Source: Streptomyces lunaelactis (GTDB taxonomy: Bacteria > Actinomycetota > Actinomycetes > Streptomycetales > Streptomycetaceae). From it: a stretch of DNA of 64,000 nt. The stretch covers positions 5,890,001 through 5,954,000 of the forward strand of contig NZ_CP026304.1 in NCBI RefSeq assembly GCF_003054555.1. Reading direction: 5' to 3'. Of the stretch, positions 53,468 to 61,806 are shown in pieces; the stretch's first letter is position 1, and every line of letters begins with the position of its first letter. The translations under genes were made by a program, and so were the position numbers. The notes below the pieces were generated by a model that made no database searches, was not told the DNA's origin, and saw only the letters and a program-made list of their open reading frames with translations.

Positions 53468-54879
53468 CCTCGGCCCGCAAGGGGGCCGCGCTCGCACTGC
53501 TCGCCGCCACCCAGCTGCTGCTGATCATGGACACCGCGATCATCAATGTCGCGCTGCCCTCGGTCGGCGACGATCTCGGCTCGGGCTCGGCAGGTCTGTC
53601 CTGGGTGGCCAACGCGTATCTGATCACCTTCGGCGGGCTGCTGCTCCTCGGCGGCCGCACCGCCGATCTGCTGGGCCACCGGCGGCTCTACCTCACCGGA
53701 CTCGGCCTGCTCGCCGCCGCATCCGCGGCCGGAGGCATCGCGGGGACCGCGGGCGAGCTGATCGCGGCGCGGGCGGTGCAGGGCGTGGGGGCCGCACTCG
53801 CCGCCGCCGCGGCCTTCGCCCTGTTGCTCAACCTCTTCCCCGACGGGCCGGACCGGCACAGGGCGCTCGGCGCGTTCGCCGCGATGGGCGGGCTCGGCGG
53901 GGTGACGGGCACCGTGCTCGGCGGGGTGCTCACCGATCTGCTCGGCTGGCGCTCCACGTTCTGGCTCAATGTGCTCCTCGCCCTGGTGCTCGGGCTGCTC
54001 GCACTGCGCGTTCTCGACGGGGGGACGCGCAGCGCACAGTCCGGCTTCGACCTCGGCGGCGCGCTCACCGCGACGGGCGGACTCGGCCTGGTGGCGTACG
54101 CACTCGTCGGCGCGGGCGAGGCGGGCTGGACCTCCCCGCGCACCCTCGCCGCAGGCGGCGCAGGACTCCTCCTGCTGGCGGCGTTCGCGGTGGTGGAGTC
54201 GCGGGTCGCCCGCCCGCTGGTGCCGCCCGCCGTACTGCGACGGCCCGCGCTGCGCGACGCCAACATCCTCAGTGCGCTGGCCCAGATGGCGCTGTTCCCG
54301 ATGTTCTTCCTGGTCAGCCTCTATCTGCAGAGCGTGCTCGGACAGTCCCCGCTGACCGGCGGGCTCGGCCTGCTGCCGCTGTCGCTGGCCGTTGTCGCCG
54401 TCGCGCCGCAGACCGGCCGTCTCATCTTCCGTATCGGGCTCGGGTCCACCATGACGCTCGGCTTCGGACTGCTGTTCGTGGGCATGGTCTGGCTGGCGCT
54501 CGCTCTCGCCGCCGACGGCACCTTCCTCAGCACCGTTCTCGCGCCCAGCCTGGTCCTCGGCGTCGCCCTGCCGCTGGTCATGGTCACCACCAATGTGGCC
54601 GCGACCGCGGAGGCCGCGCCCGAGGAGACCGGGCTCGCCTCCGGACTCATCAACACCAGCCAGCAGTTCGGCTCGGTGCTCGGACTCGCCGTGCTGGTGG
54701 GCGTCGCCACCGCCGCAGGCGGCTCGTCGGCCGCCGCCCAGACCGCGGGTTTCCGGTCCGCGCTGCTGGCCGGCGCCGCCTTCGCGGCCCTGGCCACCCT
54801 GCTCTCCGTACGACTGCGGCTGCCCGTGCCCGCGATGGCGTCGCCACGCCAGGACCGGACAGGCGGCGCCGTGGAGTGA
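53464..54879 (+). CDS. MFS exporter, DHA2 (14-TM) type
   Basis: 471-residue major facilitator with 14 predicted spans. DHA2 landmarks: LLLIMDTAIINVALPSVGDDL in TM1, GGRTADLLGHRRLYLTG in the first loop, and motif C-like GLGGVTGTVLGGVLTD. Drug or metabolite efflux with protons is the family role. GTG 53464 overlaps the monooxygenase stop. Its place inside the enzyme set suggests it exports the product and gives self-protection (inference). Confidence 0.93.
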   Translation: MTSARKGAALALLAATQLLLIMDTAIINVALPSVGDDLGSGSAGLSWVANAYLITFGGLLLLGGRTADLLGHRRLYLTGLGLLAAASAAGGIAGTAGELIAARAVQGVGAALAAAAAFALLLNLFPDGPDRHRALGAFAAMGGLGGVTGTVLGGVLTDLLGWRSTFWLNVLLALVLGLLALRVLDGGTRSAQSGFDLGGALTATGGLGLVAYALVGAGEAGWTSPRTLAAGGAGLLLLAAFAVVESRVARPLVPPAVLRRPALRDANILSALAQMALFPMFFLVSLYLQSVLGQSPLTGGLGLLPLSLAVVAVAPQTGRLIFRIGLGSTMTLGFGLLFVGMVWLALALAADGTFLSTVLAPSLVLGVALPLVMVTTNVAATAEAAPEETGLASGLINTSQQFGSVLGLAVLVGVATAAGGSSAAAQTAGFRSALLAGAAFAALATLLSVRLRLPVPAMASPRQDRTGGAVE

Positions 54880-54998
54880 CCGTGTGCGGCGCGCAAGCGT
54901 GCGGAGTACGCATGCGGCTTCAGCGTCCGGTGACCGCGTGACGCGAGCCGCTCCGCATCCCACCCACTGAACCGATGTTGCCCAAGGGGGGCATTCCG

Positions 54999-56114
54999 TT
55001 GACCCTGTACGACCTTGTCGCGCCCGGTCTCGATCTGCGCGGCGAACCGCGCTACCGGATAGCCGAGATACGCGCGGCCGATCCGCTCGGCGCCGACGCA
55101 ATGCTGGCCGCACTGCCCGCGATGAACGCCGCCGCCGATGTGCCCGCGCTCACCGTCGCCCTGCGCGCCCTGGTGCCCGATCCCGACCGGGTCGCCGCAC
55201 TCAGCGTCGTCGACGCGCTCGCCGCCATGCGCGACCTCGGCATCCTCCTCGGCTCCCTCAAACGCCACGGTACCGAGCCCGTCCCGGCCGTGCCCGAAGT
55301 CCTGCCGGTGCTCGAGGAGCTGGGGCGGCGCACCGACATGGTGCCGCGCGACACCGTGCACCACTACACGACCTGGAACCCTCTCGGCGCCAGGCAGCGG
55401 ATGTACACCGGCGACAGGATGGAGGCCAGTCTCCAGGACGCGGTCCGGATGGTCTTCCCCAGCCTGGTCGCCGCGCTCGGCACCTGCGCGGAGCTCGCCC
55501 GCCTGGAACCCTACGACCCCGGCTTCGCACTCTGCCTCGACCGCACCGCCCAGCATGTGCAGGCCATGGTGGACTCCATCGACTTCACCGTCGCCAACGT
55601 CTCGCCGGTCTTCTTCGCGCAGGAGATGCGCTCCTACTTCGAGGAGATCGACGTCGCGGGCCACGAGTACCTGGGCCCGGCCGCCGCCCAGGTGCCGCTC
55701 TGGCTGGTCGATCTGACCCTGTGGCAGTGCGACCGCAGCAACCCGAAGTACGACGCGTTCCTGCGCGAGTCGGTGCAGTACAGCCTCCCGTCCTGGCGCG
55801 ACCACTACGCCAGGCACCAGGGCGGCACCTCCGCCGTCTCCAAGCTCTCCGCGGCCATCAGCTGGGAGGCGGTCGACCGGCTGCCGCAGCAACTCGCCGC
55901 CTCCGCGGTCTCCCTCGCCCGGGTGCTGCGCATCCTCAAGACCTTCCGCGCCCGCCATATGACCATCGCCCGCAAGGCGTACAGCGAGGACGTGCGGCTC
56001 TACGACATGGGCAGCGGCGGGGCCCCCATCGAACTGCTGCGCTCGGTACTCGATCTGACCCGGGACAACGAAACCCTCGTACGCCGCTCCGTCGAACGGC
56101 CGAACACCCCCTGA
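54999..56114 (+). CDS. PrnB-like haem enzyme (DUF1864 family)
   Basis: 371 residues from TTG 54999, set by AAGGGGGG 7 bases upstream. It resembles PrnB, the pyrrolnitrin enzyme that rearranges 7-chlorotryptophan to monodechloroaminopyrrolnitrin and is a haem protein related to indoleamine/tryptophan dioxygenases. Points of likeness: GILLGSLKRHGTEPVP, TWNPLGARQRMYTG, EYLGPAAAQVPLWLVDLTLW and FRARHMTIARKAY. H320 in the last is the best candidate for the axial haem ligand. No halogenase (PrnA), PrnC or PrnD lies nearby, so the substrate may be plain tryptophan or another indole. Identification is from remembered family sequence. Confidence 0.8.
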   Translation: MTLYDLVAPGLDLRGEPRYRIAEIRAADPLGADAMLAALPAMNAAADVPALTVALRALVPDPDRVAALSVVDALAAMRDLGILLGSLKRHGTEPVPAVPEVLPVLEELGRRTDMVPRDTVHHYTTWNPLGARQRMYTGDRMEASLQDAVRMVFPSLVAALGTCAELARLEPYDPGFALCLDRTAQHVQAMVDSIDFTVANVSPVFFAQEMRSYFEEIDVAGHEYLGPAAAQVPLWLVDLTLWQCDRSNPKYDAFLRESVQYSLPSWRDHYARHQGGTSAVSKLSAAISWEAVDRLPQQLAASAVSLARVLRILKTFRARHMTIARKAYSEDVRLYDMGSGGAPIELLRSVLDLTRDNETLVRRSVERPNTP

Positions 56115-56145
56115 CCGTCCCGACCGCCGAAGGAAGTCCGACCCC

Positions 56146-57432
56146 ATGACCCACATAATGATCGCCGGCGGTGGAATCGCGGGGCTCACCGCGGCACTCG
56201 CCCTGCACACCGCCGGATTCGAGCGGATCACCGTCGTCGAGACGGCCCCCGAGATCCACCCGGTCGGCGCCGGACTCAACATCATGCCCAACGCGGTACG
56301 CGAACTCGACGCGCTCGGGCTGCTCGACCGTCTCGAGGAGCGAGCCGTACGCACCCATGAGCTGCGCTACTACCACCGCAGCGGCGGACTCATCTCCCGC
56401 GAGCCGCGCGGCCTCGGCGCCGGATACCACTGGCCCCAGCTCTCCATCCAGCGCGGCGATCTCCAACTGGTGCTCGCCGACGCGGTACGGACAAGGCTCG
56501 GCGCGGGCGCCCTGGTGGGCGGGGTGCGCGTCATCGGCGTGGAGCCGATGCCGGACGGGCGCCCACGCGTCCAGCTGGAGCACCGCGACGGTGCCCGGCG
56601 CGGCAAGGCCTCCCTCGAACCGGACCTCCTCATCGGCGCCGACGGCATCCGCTCGGCGGTCCGGGCCGCGCTCAACCCCGGCGAGGGCGAGCCGCCGTGG
56701 AACGGCATGCTGGTGTGGCGCGGCGTCTCCAGGATGGCCGCCCACCGGATCGGCACGTTCATGTTCATCGCGGGCGACGACCGGCAGAAGGCCGTGGTCT
56801 ACCCGATGACCTCGCCTGACAAGGACACCGGTGAGGTCCTCGTCAACTGGGCGCTCGCGATGCCCGCCGACGCCGTCGACGACGCTACGCGCGGAGACTG
56901 GAACCGGCAGGTGCCCGTCGAGAAGTTCCTCCACCACTACGAGGGCTGGGACTTCGACGGCGTCAGCGTCACCGAGGTCCTCCGCGCCGCCGACACGGCC
57001 TTCGAGTACCCGATGGTGGACCGCGAGCCCCTGGAGCGCTGGTCCCACGGCCGTACGACGCTGATCGGCGACGCGGCCCACGCGATGTACCCGATCGGCT
57101 CCAACGGCGCGACCCAGTCCATCGTCGACGGCCGCGCACTCGCCCACGCCATGGCCCGGTACTCCGAGCCGGCCCACGCGCTGGCCGCGTACGAGGCGGA
57201 GCGCCGGCCGGCCATGACCGAGCTCCAGCGGGCGAACCGGCAGCTCGGCCCCGAGGTCGTCATCAACCTCGCCCACGAACGGGCACCCGGCGGCTTCACC
57301 GACATCGAGGAGGTGATTCCGGCGCGGGAACGCGCCGAGATCGCAGCCCGTTACGCGGCGACCGGGGCCTTCGACCCGGCGAGGGTCAACCAGGGTTCCC
57401 CGTACGGCCTTTCGGTGCGTTCGCTGCGCTGA
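56146..57432 (+). CDS. PhzS-like FAD-dependent aromatic monooxygenase
   Basis: 428 residues, class A flavin hydroxylase. FAD motif IAGGGIAGLTAALALHTAGF, DG motif LLIGADGIRSAVRAAL, and GD motif TTLIGDAAHAMYPIGSNGATQ. The segments THELRYYHRSGGLISREPRG and EYPMVDREPLERWSHGR are close to PhzS, which turns 5-methylphenazine-1-carboxylate into pyocyanin; salicylate-hydroxylase-like chemistry (oxidative decarboxylation) is possible. It uses NAD(P)H itself. Start ATG 56146, 31 bases behind the PrnB-like gene, the end of the set. Confidence 0.9.
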   Translation: MTHIMIAGGGIAGLTAALALHTAGFERITVVETAPEIHPVGAGLNIMPNAVRELDALGLLDRLEERAVRTHELRYYHRSGGLISREPRGLGAGYHWPQLSIQRGDLQLVLADAVRTRLGAGALVGGVRVIGVEPMPDGRPRVQLEHRDGARRGKASLEPDLLIGADGIRSAVRAALNPGEGEPPWNGMLVWRGVSRMAAHRIGTFMFIAGDDRQKAVVYPMTSPDKDTGEVLVNWALAMPADAVDDATRGDWNRQVPVEKFLHHYEGWDFDGVSVTEVLRAADTAFEYPMVDREPLERWSHGRTTLIGDAAHAMYPIGSNGATQSIVDGRALAHAMARYSEPAHALAAYEAERRPAMTELQRANRQLGPEVVINLAHERAPGGFTDIEEVIPARERAEIAARYAATGAFDPARVNQGSPYGLSVRSLR

Positions 57433-57570
57433 GTGCCCCGGCGGACGCCCGCCCGAGGGGCGTACGCCGTGGTTGCGGAGGGCGGGCTGGCACTAACGTC
57501 GTCGGTGACGGAGAGGCGCACACCGTCGTGCGTCCCCTCGGATGCGTACCTCCCCTTGAAGGTGGGACCC
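57433..57570 (+). promoter_or_regulatory. Gap between the accessory set and glgP
   Basis: 138 bases with no gene or strong hairpin. GAAGGTGGG ahead of GTG 57571 is the glgP ribosome site. I do not see a copy of the glgE-side direct repeat here. Confidence 0.4.
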
Positions 57571-60231
57571 GTGAAGGCCATTCGTCGATTCACCGTCCGC
57601 CCCGTCCTCCCCGGACCTCTCAGCCCGCTCAGCGACCTCGCGCGCAATCTGCGCTGGTCCTGGCACACCGAAACCCGAGACCTCTTCCAGTCCGTCGACC
57701 CCGAGGGGTGGCAGGCCGCCGGGGGCGATCCTGTGCGGCTGCTCGGGGCCGTCTCCGCCGCTCGACTGGCCGAGCTGGCCGGGGACCGGCGCTTTCTGCG
57801 CAGACTGACCGCCGCGGCCGACGACCTGGACGACTATCTGCACGGCCGCAGGTGGTACCAGGCCAACAGCGGCGCCCCCGGGGACACCGACCCCGAGGCG
57901 CCGGAGTTCCCGGCCGCGGTGGCCTACTTCTCACCCGAGTTCGGCGTCACCGCCGCACTCCCGCAGTACTCCGGCGGCCTCGGCATCCTCGCCGGAGACC
58001 ATCTCAAGGCCGCCAGCGACCTCGGCGTACCGCTCATCGGGGTCGGCCTGCTCTACCGGCACGGCTACTTCCGCCAGTCCCTGTCCCGCGACGGCTGGCA
58101 GCAGGAGCACTATCCGCTGCTCGACCCGAACGAGCTGCCGCTGAGCCTGCTGCGGGAGGGCGACGGGACACCCTGCCGGGTCTCCCTCGCACTGCCCGGC
58201 GGGCGCTCGCTGCGCGCCCATATCTGGGTCGCGCGGGTCGGCCGTGTACCGCTGCTGATGCTCGACTCGGACGTCGAGGAGAACGGCCCCGGCGAGCGCG
58301 AGGTCACCGACCGGCTGTACGGCGGCGGCAGCGAGCACCGGCTGCTGCAGGAGATGCTGCTGGGGATCGGGGGAGTGCGGGCGGTACGGGCGTACTGCCG
58401 GCTGACCGGACACCCCGCGCCCGAGGTGTTCCACACCAACGAGGGCCACGCCGGTTTCCTCGGCCTGGAGCGCATCCGCGAACTGGGTGACACGGGTCTG
58501 GACTTCGACGCGGCCCTGGAGGCGGTGCGGGCGGGCACCGTCTTCACCACGCACACCCCCGTGGCCGCCGGCATCGACCGCTTCGACCGCGAGCTCGTCG
58601 CCCGGCACTTCGGCGAGCGCGGGGAGCTGGCGGGAGTGCCGGTCGAGAAGGTGCTCCAGCTCGGCATGGAGACCTATCCGGGCGGCGAGCCCAATCTCTT
58701 CAACATGGCGGTGATGGGGCTGCGGCTGGCCCAGCGCGCCAACGGGGTCTCCACGCTCCACGGGGCCGTGAGCCGCGGCATGTTCGCCGGTCTGTGGCCG
58801 GGCTTCGACGCCGAGGAGGTGCCGATCACCTCCGTCACCAACGGGGTGCACGCGCCCACCTGGGTGGCGCCCGAGGTGTTCCGCCTCGGGGTGCGCCAGA
58901 TCGGGGTGAGCCGGGCCGAGGACGCCCTGTCCGTGGGCGGCTCCGAACGCTGGGACGCCGTGGCCGACATCGCGGACGCCGACATCTGGGAGCTGCGGCG
59001 CGCGCTGCGCGAGCAGCTGGTCCTGGAGGTGCGGTCGCGGCTGAACGCCTCCTGGCGGCAGCGCGGCGCCGGCGCGGCCGAACTGGGCTGGATCGACGGG
59101 GTCCTGGACCCGGACGTGCTCACCATCGGCTTCGCCCGCAGGGTCCCCTCGTACAAACGGCTCACGCTGATGCTGCGCGACCGCGACCGGCTGATGGAAC
59201 TGCTGCTGCACCCGACCCGCCCGGTCCAGATCGTCGTCGCGGGCAAGGCGCATCCGGCGGACGACAGCGGGAAGCGGCTGGTCCAGGAGCTGGTGCGATT
59301 CGCGGACGATCCGCGCGTCCGTCATCGCATCGTCTTCCTGCCCGACTACGGCATGGCGATGGCGCAGAAGCTCTACCCGGGCTGCGATGTGTGGCTGAAC
59401 AATCCGCTGCGGCCGCTGGAGGCGTGCGGGACGAGCGGGATGAAGGCGGCGCTGAACGGCTGCCTCAATCTGTCGGTGCTGGACGGCTGGTGGGACGAGT
59501 GGTTCGAGCCGGACTTCGGCTGGGCCATCCCGACCGCGGACGGCTCGGCGACCGACGACGACCGGCGCGACGATCTGGAGGCGGCCGCGCTGTACGAGCT
59601 GATCGAGGAGCGGGTGGCCCCCCGCTTCTACGACCGCAACGGCAGTGGACTGCCCGGACGCTGGATCGAAATGGTCCGCCGTACGCTGACGACGCTCGGC
59701 CCCAAGGTGCTCGCGGGCCGCATGGTGCGCGAGTACGTGGAGCGTCTGTACGCCCCCGCGGCCCGGGCCCACCGTTCCCTGAACGCCGATACGGCAAGGG
59801 AGCTTGCGGCCTGGAAGTCCCGGGTGCGCGCCGCCTGGCCGTGGGTGGCCGTCGACCATGTGGAGGCGCTGGAACAGGCGGCCGCGGCGGGCGGCACGGC
59901 GGAGCTCGGCTCAACCCTCGCCCTGCGGGTGCGGGTCGCCCTCGGCGAACTCCAGCCGGACGATGTGGAGGTACAGGCGGTGGCGGGCCGCGTCGACTCC
60001 GACGACGCGATCGCCGGCGCCCAGAACTTCCCGCTGAAGCCGACGGGCGGTCCCGACCTGGAGGGCCGCTGGGTCTACGAGGGGCCGCTCGCCCTCGACA
60101 GCACGGGCCCCTTCGGCTACACGGTGCGCATCCTCCCGGCCCACCGACTGCTCGCCGCCAGCGCGGACCTGGGTCTGGTGGCGTTGCCGACGGAGGCGAC
60201 GGGGGAGGGCGCGGGAGTGCTGATGCGCTGA
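57571..60231 (+). CDS. glgP: Alpha-glucan phosphorylase
   Basis: 886-residue phosphorylase (GT35), degrading alpha-1,4-glucan with phosphate to glucose-1-phosphate; also able to use phosphate to trim GlgE polymer. It is the archaeal/actinobacterial type with N-terminal DUF3417 (MKAIRRFTVRPVLP ... LARNLRWSW). YFSPEFGVTAALPQYSGGLG, FHTNEGHAGFLGLER, TTHTPVAAGIDRF, and the PLP-site part ACGTSGMKAALNG, where K holds the cofactor, are visible. Start GTG 57571. It is on the strand opposite to glgE, 8 kb away. Confidence 0.96.
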   Translation: MKAIRRFTVRPVLPGPLSPLSDLARNLRWSWHTETRDLFQSVDPEGWQAAGGDPVRLLGAVSAARLAELAGDRRFLRRLTAAADDLDDYLHGRRWYQANSGAPGDTDPEAPEFPAAVAYFSPEFGVTAALPQYSGGLGILAGDHLKAASDLGVPLIGVGLLYRHGYFRQSLSRDGWQQEHYPLLDPNELPLSLLREGDGTPCRVSLALPGGRSLRAHIWVARVGRVPLLMLDSDVEENGPGEREVTDRLYGGGSEHRLLQEMLLGIGGVRAVRAYCRLTGHPAPEVFHTNEGHAGFLGLERIRELGDTGLDFDAALEAVRAGTVFTTHTPVAAGIDRFDRELVARHFGERGELAGVPVEKVLQLGMETYPGGEPNLFNMAVMGLRLAQRANGVSTLHGAVSRGMFAGLWPGFDAEEVPITSVTNGVHAPTWVAPEVFRLGVRQIGVSRAEDALSVGGSERWDAVADIADADIWELRRALREQLVLEVRSRLNASWRQRGAGAAELGWIDGVLDPDVLTIGFARRVPSYKRLTLMLRDRDRLMELLLHPTRPVQIVVAGKAHPADDSGKRLVQELVRFADDPRVRHRIVFLPDYGMAMAQKLYPGCDVWLNNPLRPLEACGTSGMKAALNGCLNLSVLDGWWDEWFEPDFGWAIPTADGSATDDDRRDDLEAAALYELIEERVAPRFYDRNGSGLPGRWIEMVRRTLTTLGPKVLAGRMVREYVERLYAPAARAHRSLNADTARELAAWKSRVRAAWPWVAVDHVEALEQAAAAGGTAELGSTLALRVRVALGELQPDDVEVQAVAGRVDSDDAIAGAQNFPLKPTGGPDLEGRWVYEGPLALDSTGPFGYTVRILPAHRLLAASADLGLVALPTEATGEGAGVLMR

Positions 60232-60261
60232 CGCACCGGACCGCGGTGTGGTGAGGCGCCG

Positions 60262-60292
60262 GGCGGGCGCGGGCCAATGGCCCGCGCCCGCC
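60262..60292 (+). terminator. glgP terminator
   Basis: Perfect 14-bp stem GGCGGGCGCGGGCC / GGCCCGCGCCCGCC with an AAT loop, 30 bases after the stop. Downstream to 60482 there is only a leader for the lyase gene. Confidence 0.85.
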
Positions 60293-60482
60293 TCGCCGTT
60301 CGCCCCTCCGGCCGCGACTTTGCCCACGGCCTTCCTCGCGACTTTCTTCATGTCCTGAAGTCAAGCCTTGACGTGCTCATGGGATGCCCCTAACTTCCAG
60401 ATCCACGCTTCAGTTCACTCTCACATCCAGCGTTCATGTGAGTGAACCTCGTTGGATGGCCCCCACCCGGAAGGCAACCCCC

Positions 60483-61721
60483 ATGCGTACCGGATCCACC
60501 ACGCACGCCCTGCGCAGACCCAAACTGCTGATGACGGCTCTCGCCACCGTCCTGGCCTCAGTGCTCGCCGCGGTGCTGACAGCCCCGGCCTCGGCCGTGA
60601 AAGAGACGCCCGCCCACGCCCAACTCGCCGCCGCCCCCGTGAACTTCACCCACCCCGGCGTACTCGTCAGCCGTCCCCAGCTCGACTTCGTGAAGGCCAA
60701 GGTCCAGGCCGGCGCCCAGCCCTGGAAGGGCGCCTACGACCAGATGCTCGGCAGCAAGTACGCCTCGCTCACCCGTACCGCCAAGCCGCGCGCGATCGTC
60801 GAGTGCGGCTCGTACTCCAACCCCAACAACGGCTGCACGGACGAGCGCGAGGACGCGATCGCCGCGTACACCCTCTCGCTGGCCTGGTACATCGGCGGAG
60901 ACAGCCGCTACGCCACGAAGTCGATCGAGATCATGGACGCCTGGTCCGCCGTGATCAAGGACCACACCAACAGCAACGCCCCGCTGCAGACCGGCTGGGC
61001 CGGCTCCTCCTGGCCGCGGGCCGCCGAGATCGTCAAGTACACCTACAGCAGCTGGCCGAACTCCGGCCGCTTCGGCACCATGCTGCGCAACGTCTACCTT
61101 CCGAAGGTCATCAACGGCTCGCACTCCAACGGCAACTGGGAGCTGAGCATGGTCGAGGCCGCGATCGGCATCGCGGTCTTCCTGGAGGACCGCGGCGCCT
61201 ACGACAAGGCCGTCACCAAATTCCGCGGCCGCGTCCCCGCGTACATCTACGTGACCTCGGACGGCTCCCTGCCCAAGACCGCGCCCGGCTCCGGTCTCGA
61301 CACCCGCGACGAGATCATCGGGTACTGGCAGGGCCAGTCGACCTTCATGAACGGGCTCAGCCAGGAGACCTGCCGCGATCTCACCCACACCGGATACGGA
61401 CTCTCCGCCATCTCGCACATCGCCGAGACCAGCCGCATCCAGGGCCAGGACCTCTACCCCGAGGTCGCCGAACGGCTCCGTCACGCGCTGGGCCTGCACG
61501 CCAAGTACCAGCTCGGCGAGCCCGTGCCCGGCAATCTCTGCAACGGCAGCCTCAAGGACAAGCTCGGCCCCATCACCGAGGTCGGCTTCAACGCCCTGCA
61601 CAACCGCATGGGCATCGGCATGACCAACACCCAGCGCCTCACCGAGCAGCAGCGACCGGCCGGGTCCAACAACCTGTTCGTCGCCTGGGAAACGCTCACC
61701 CACGCGGGCAACACGGCATAG
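60483..61721 (+). CDS. Secreted alginate-lyase-family enzyme
   Basis: 412 residues, with signal peptide ending TAPASA (about residue 38) and an (alpha/alpha) toroid lyase domain. Starts FTHPGVLVSRPQLDFVKAKV; then GSYSNPNNGCTDEREDAIAAYTLSLAWYI (split), LQTGWAGSSWPRAAEI, and NGNWELSMVEAAIGIAVFL (split), with N and H residues characteristic of the PF05426 fold, and YGLSAISHIAETSRIQGQDLY. Substrate in Streptomyces is not proven; alginate or other uronate polymer is possible. ATG 60483 follows GGAAGG; ATG 60456 is also open. Confidence 0.9.
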   Translation: MRTGSTTHALRRPKLLMTALATVLASVLAAVLTAPASAVKETPAHAQLAAAPVNFTHPGVLVSRPQLDFVKAKVQAGAQPWKGAYDQMLGSKYASLTRTAKPRAIVECGSYSNPNNGCTDEREDAIAAYTLSLAWYIGGDSRYATKSIEIMDAWSAVIKDHTNSNAPLQTGWAGSSWPRAAEIVKYTYSSWPNSGRFGTMLRNVYLPKVINGSHSNGNWELSMVEAAIGIAVFLEDRGAYDKAVTKFRGRVPAYIYVTSDGSLPKTAPGSGLDTRDEIIGYWQGQSTFMNGLSQETCRDLTHTGYGLSAISHIAETSRIQGQDLYPEVAERLRHALGLHAKYQLGEPVPGNLCNGSLKDKLGPITEVGFNALHNRMGIGMTNTQRLTEQQRPAGSNNLFVAWETLTHAGNTA

Positions 61722-61750
61722 GCCGGCCCGACCGCTGCGGCACGGAACGC

Positions 61751-61787
61751 GGAAGCTGCCCGGGGCCATGGGCCCCGGGCAGCTTCC
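61751..61787. terminator. Bidirectional terminator between lyase and M4 peptidase genes
   Basis: Perfect 17-bp stem (GGAAGCTGCCCGGGGCC and its complement) with an ATG loop between convergent genes; the strongest hairpin in the window. Confidence 0.9.
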
Positions 61788-61806
61788 TCACTGTTTACGG
61801 CAAGGC

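Noticed and set aside
49559..57570. Integrative element with att sites
   Set aside because: No integrase, transposase or tRNA gene is present, and the direct repeat lies only on the glgE side; gain of the block is inferred from synteny alone.
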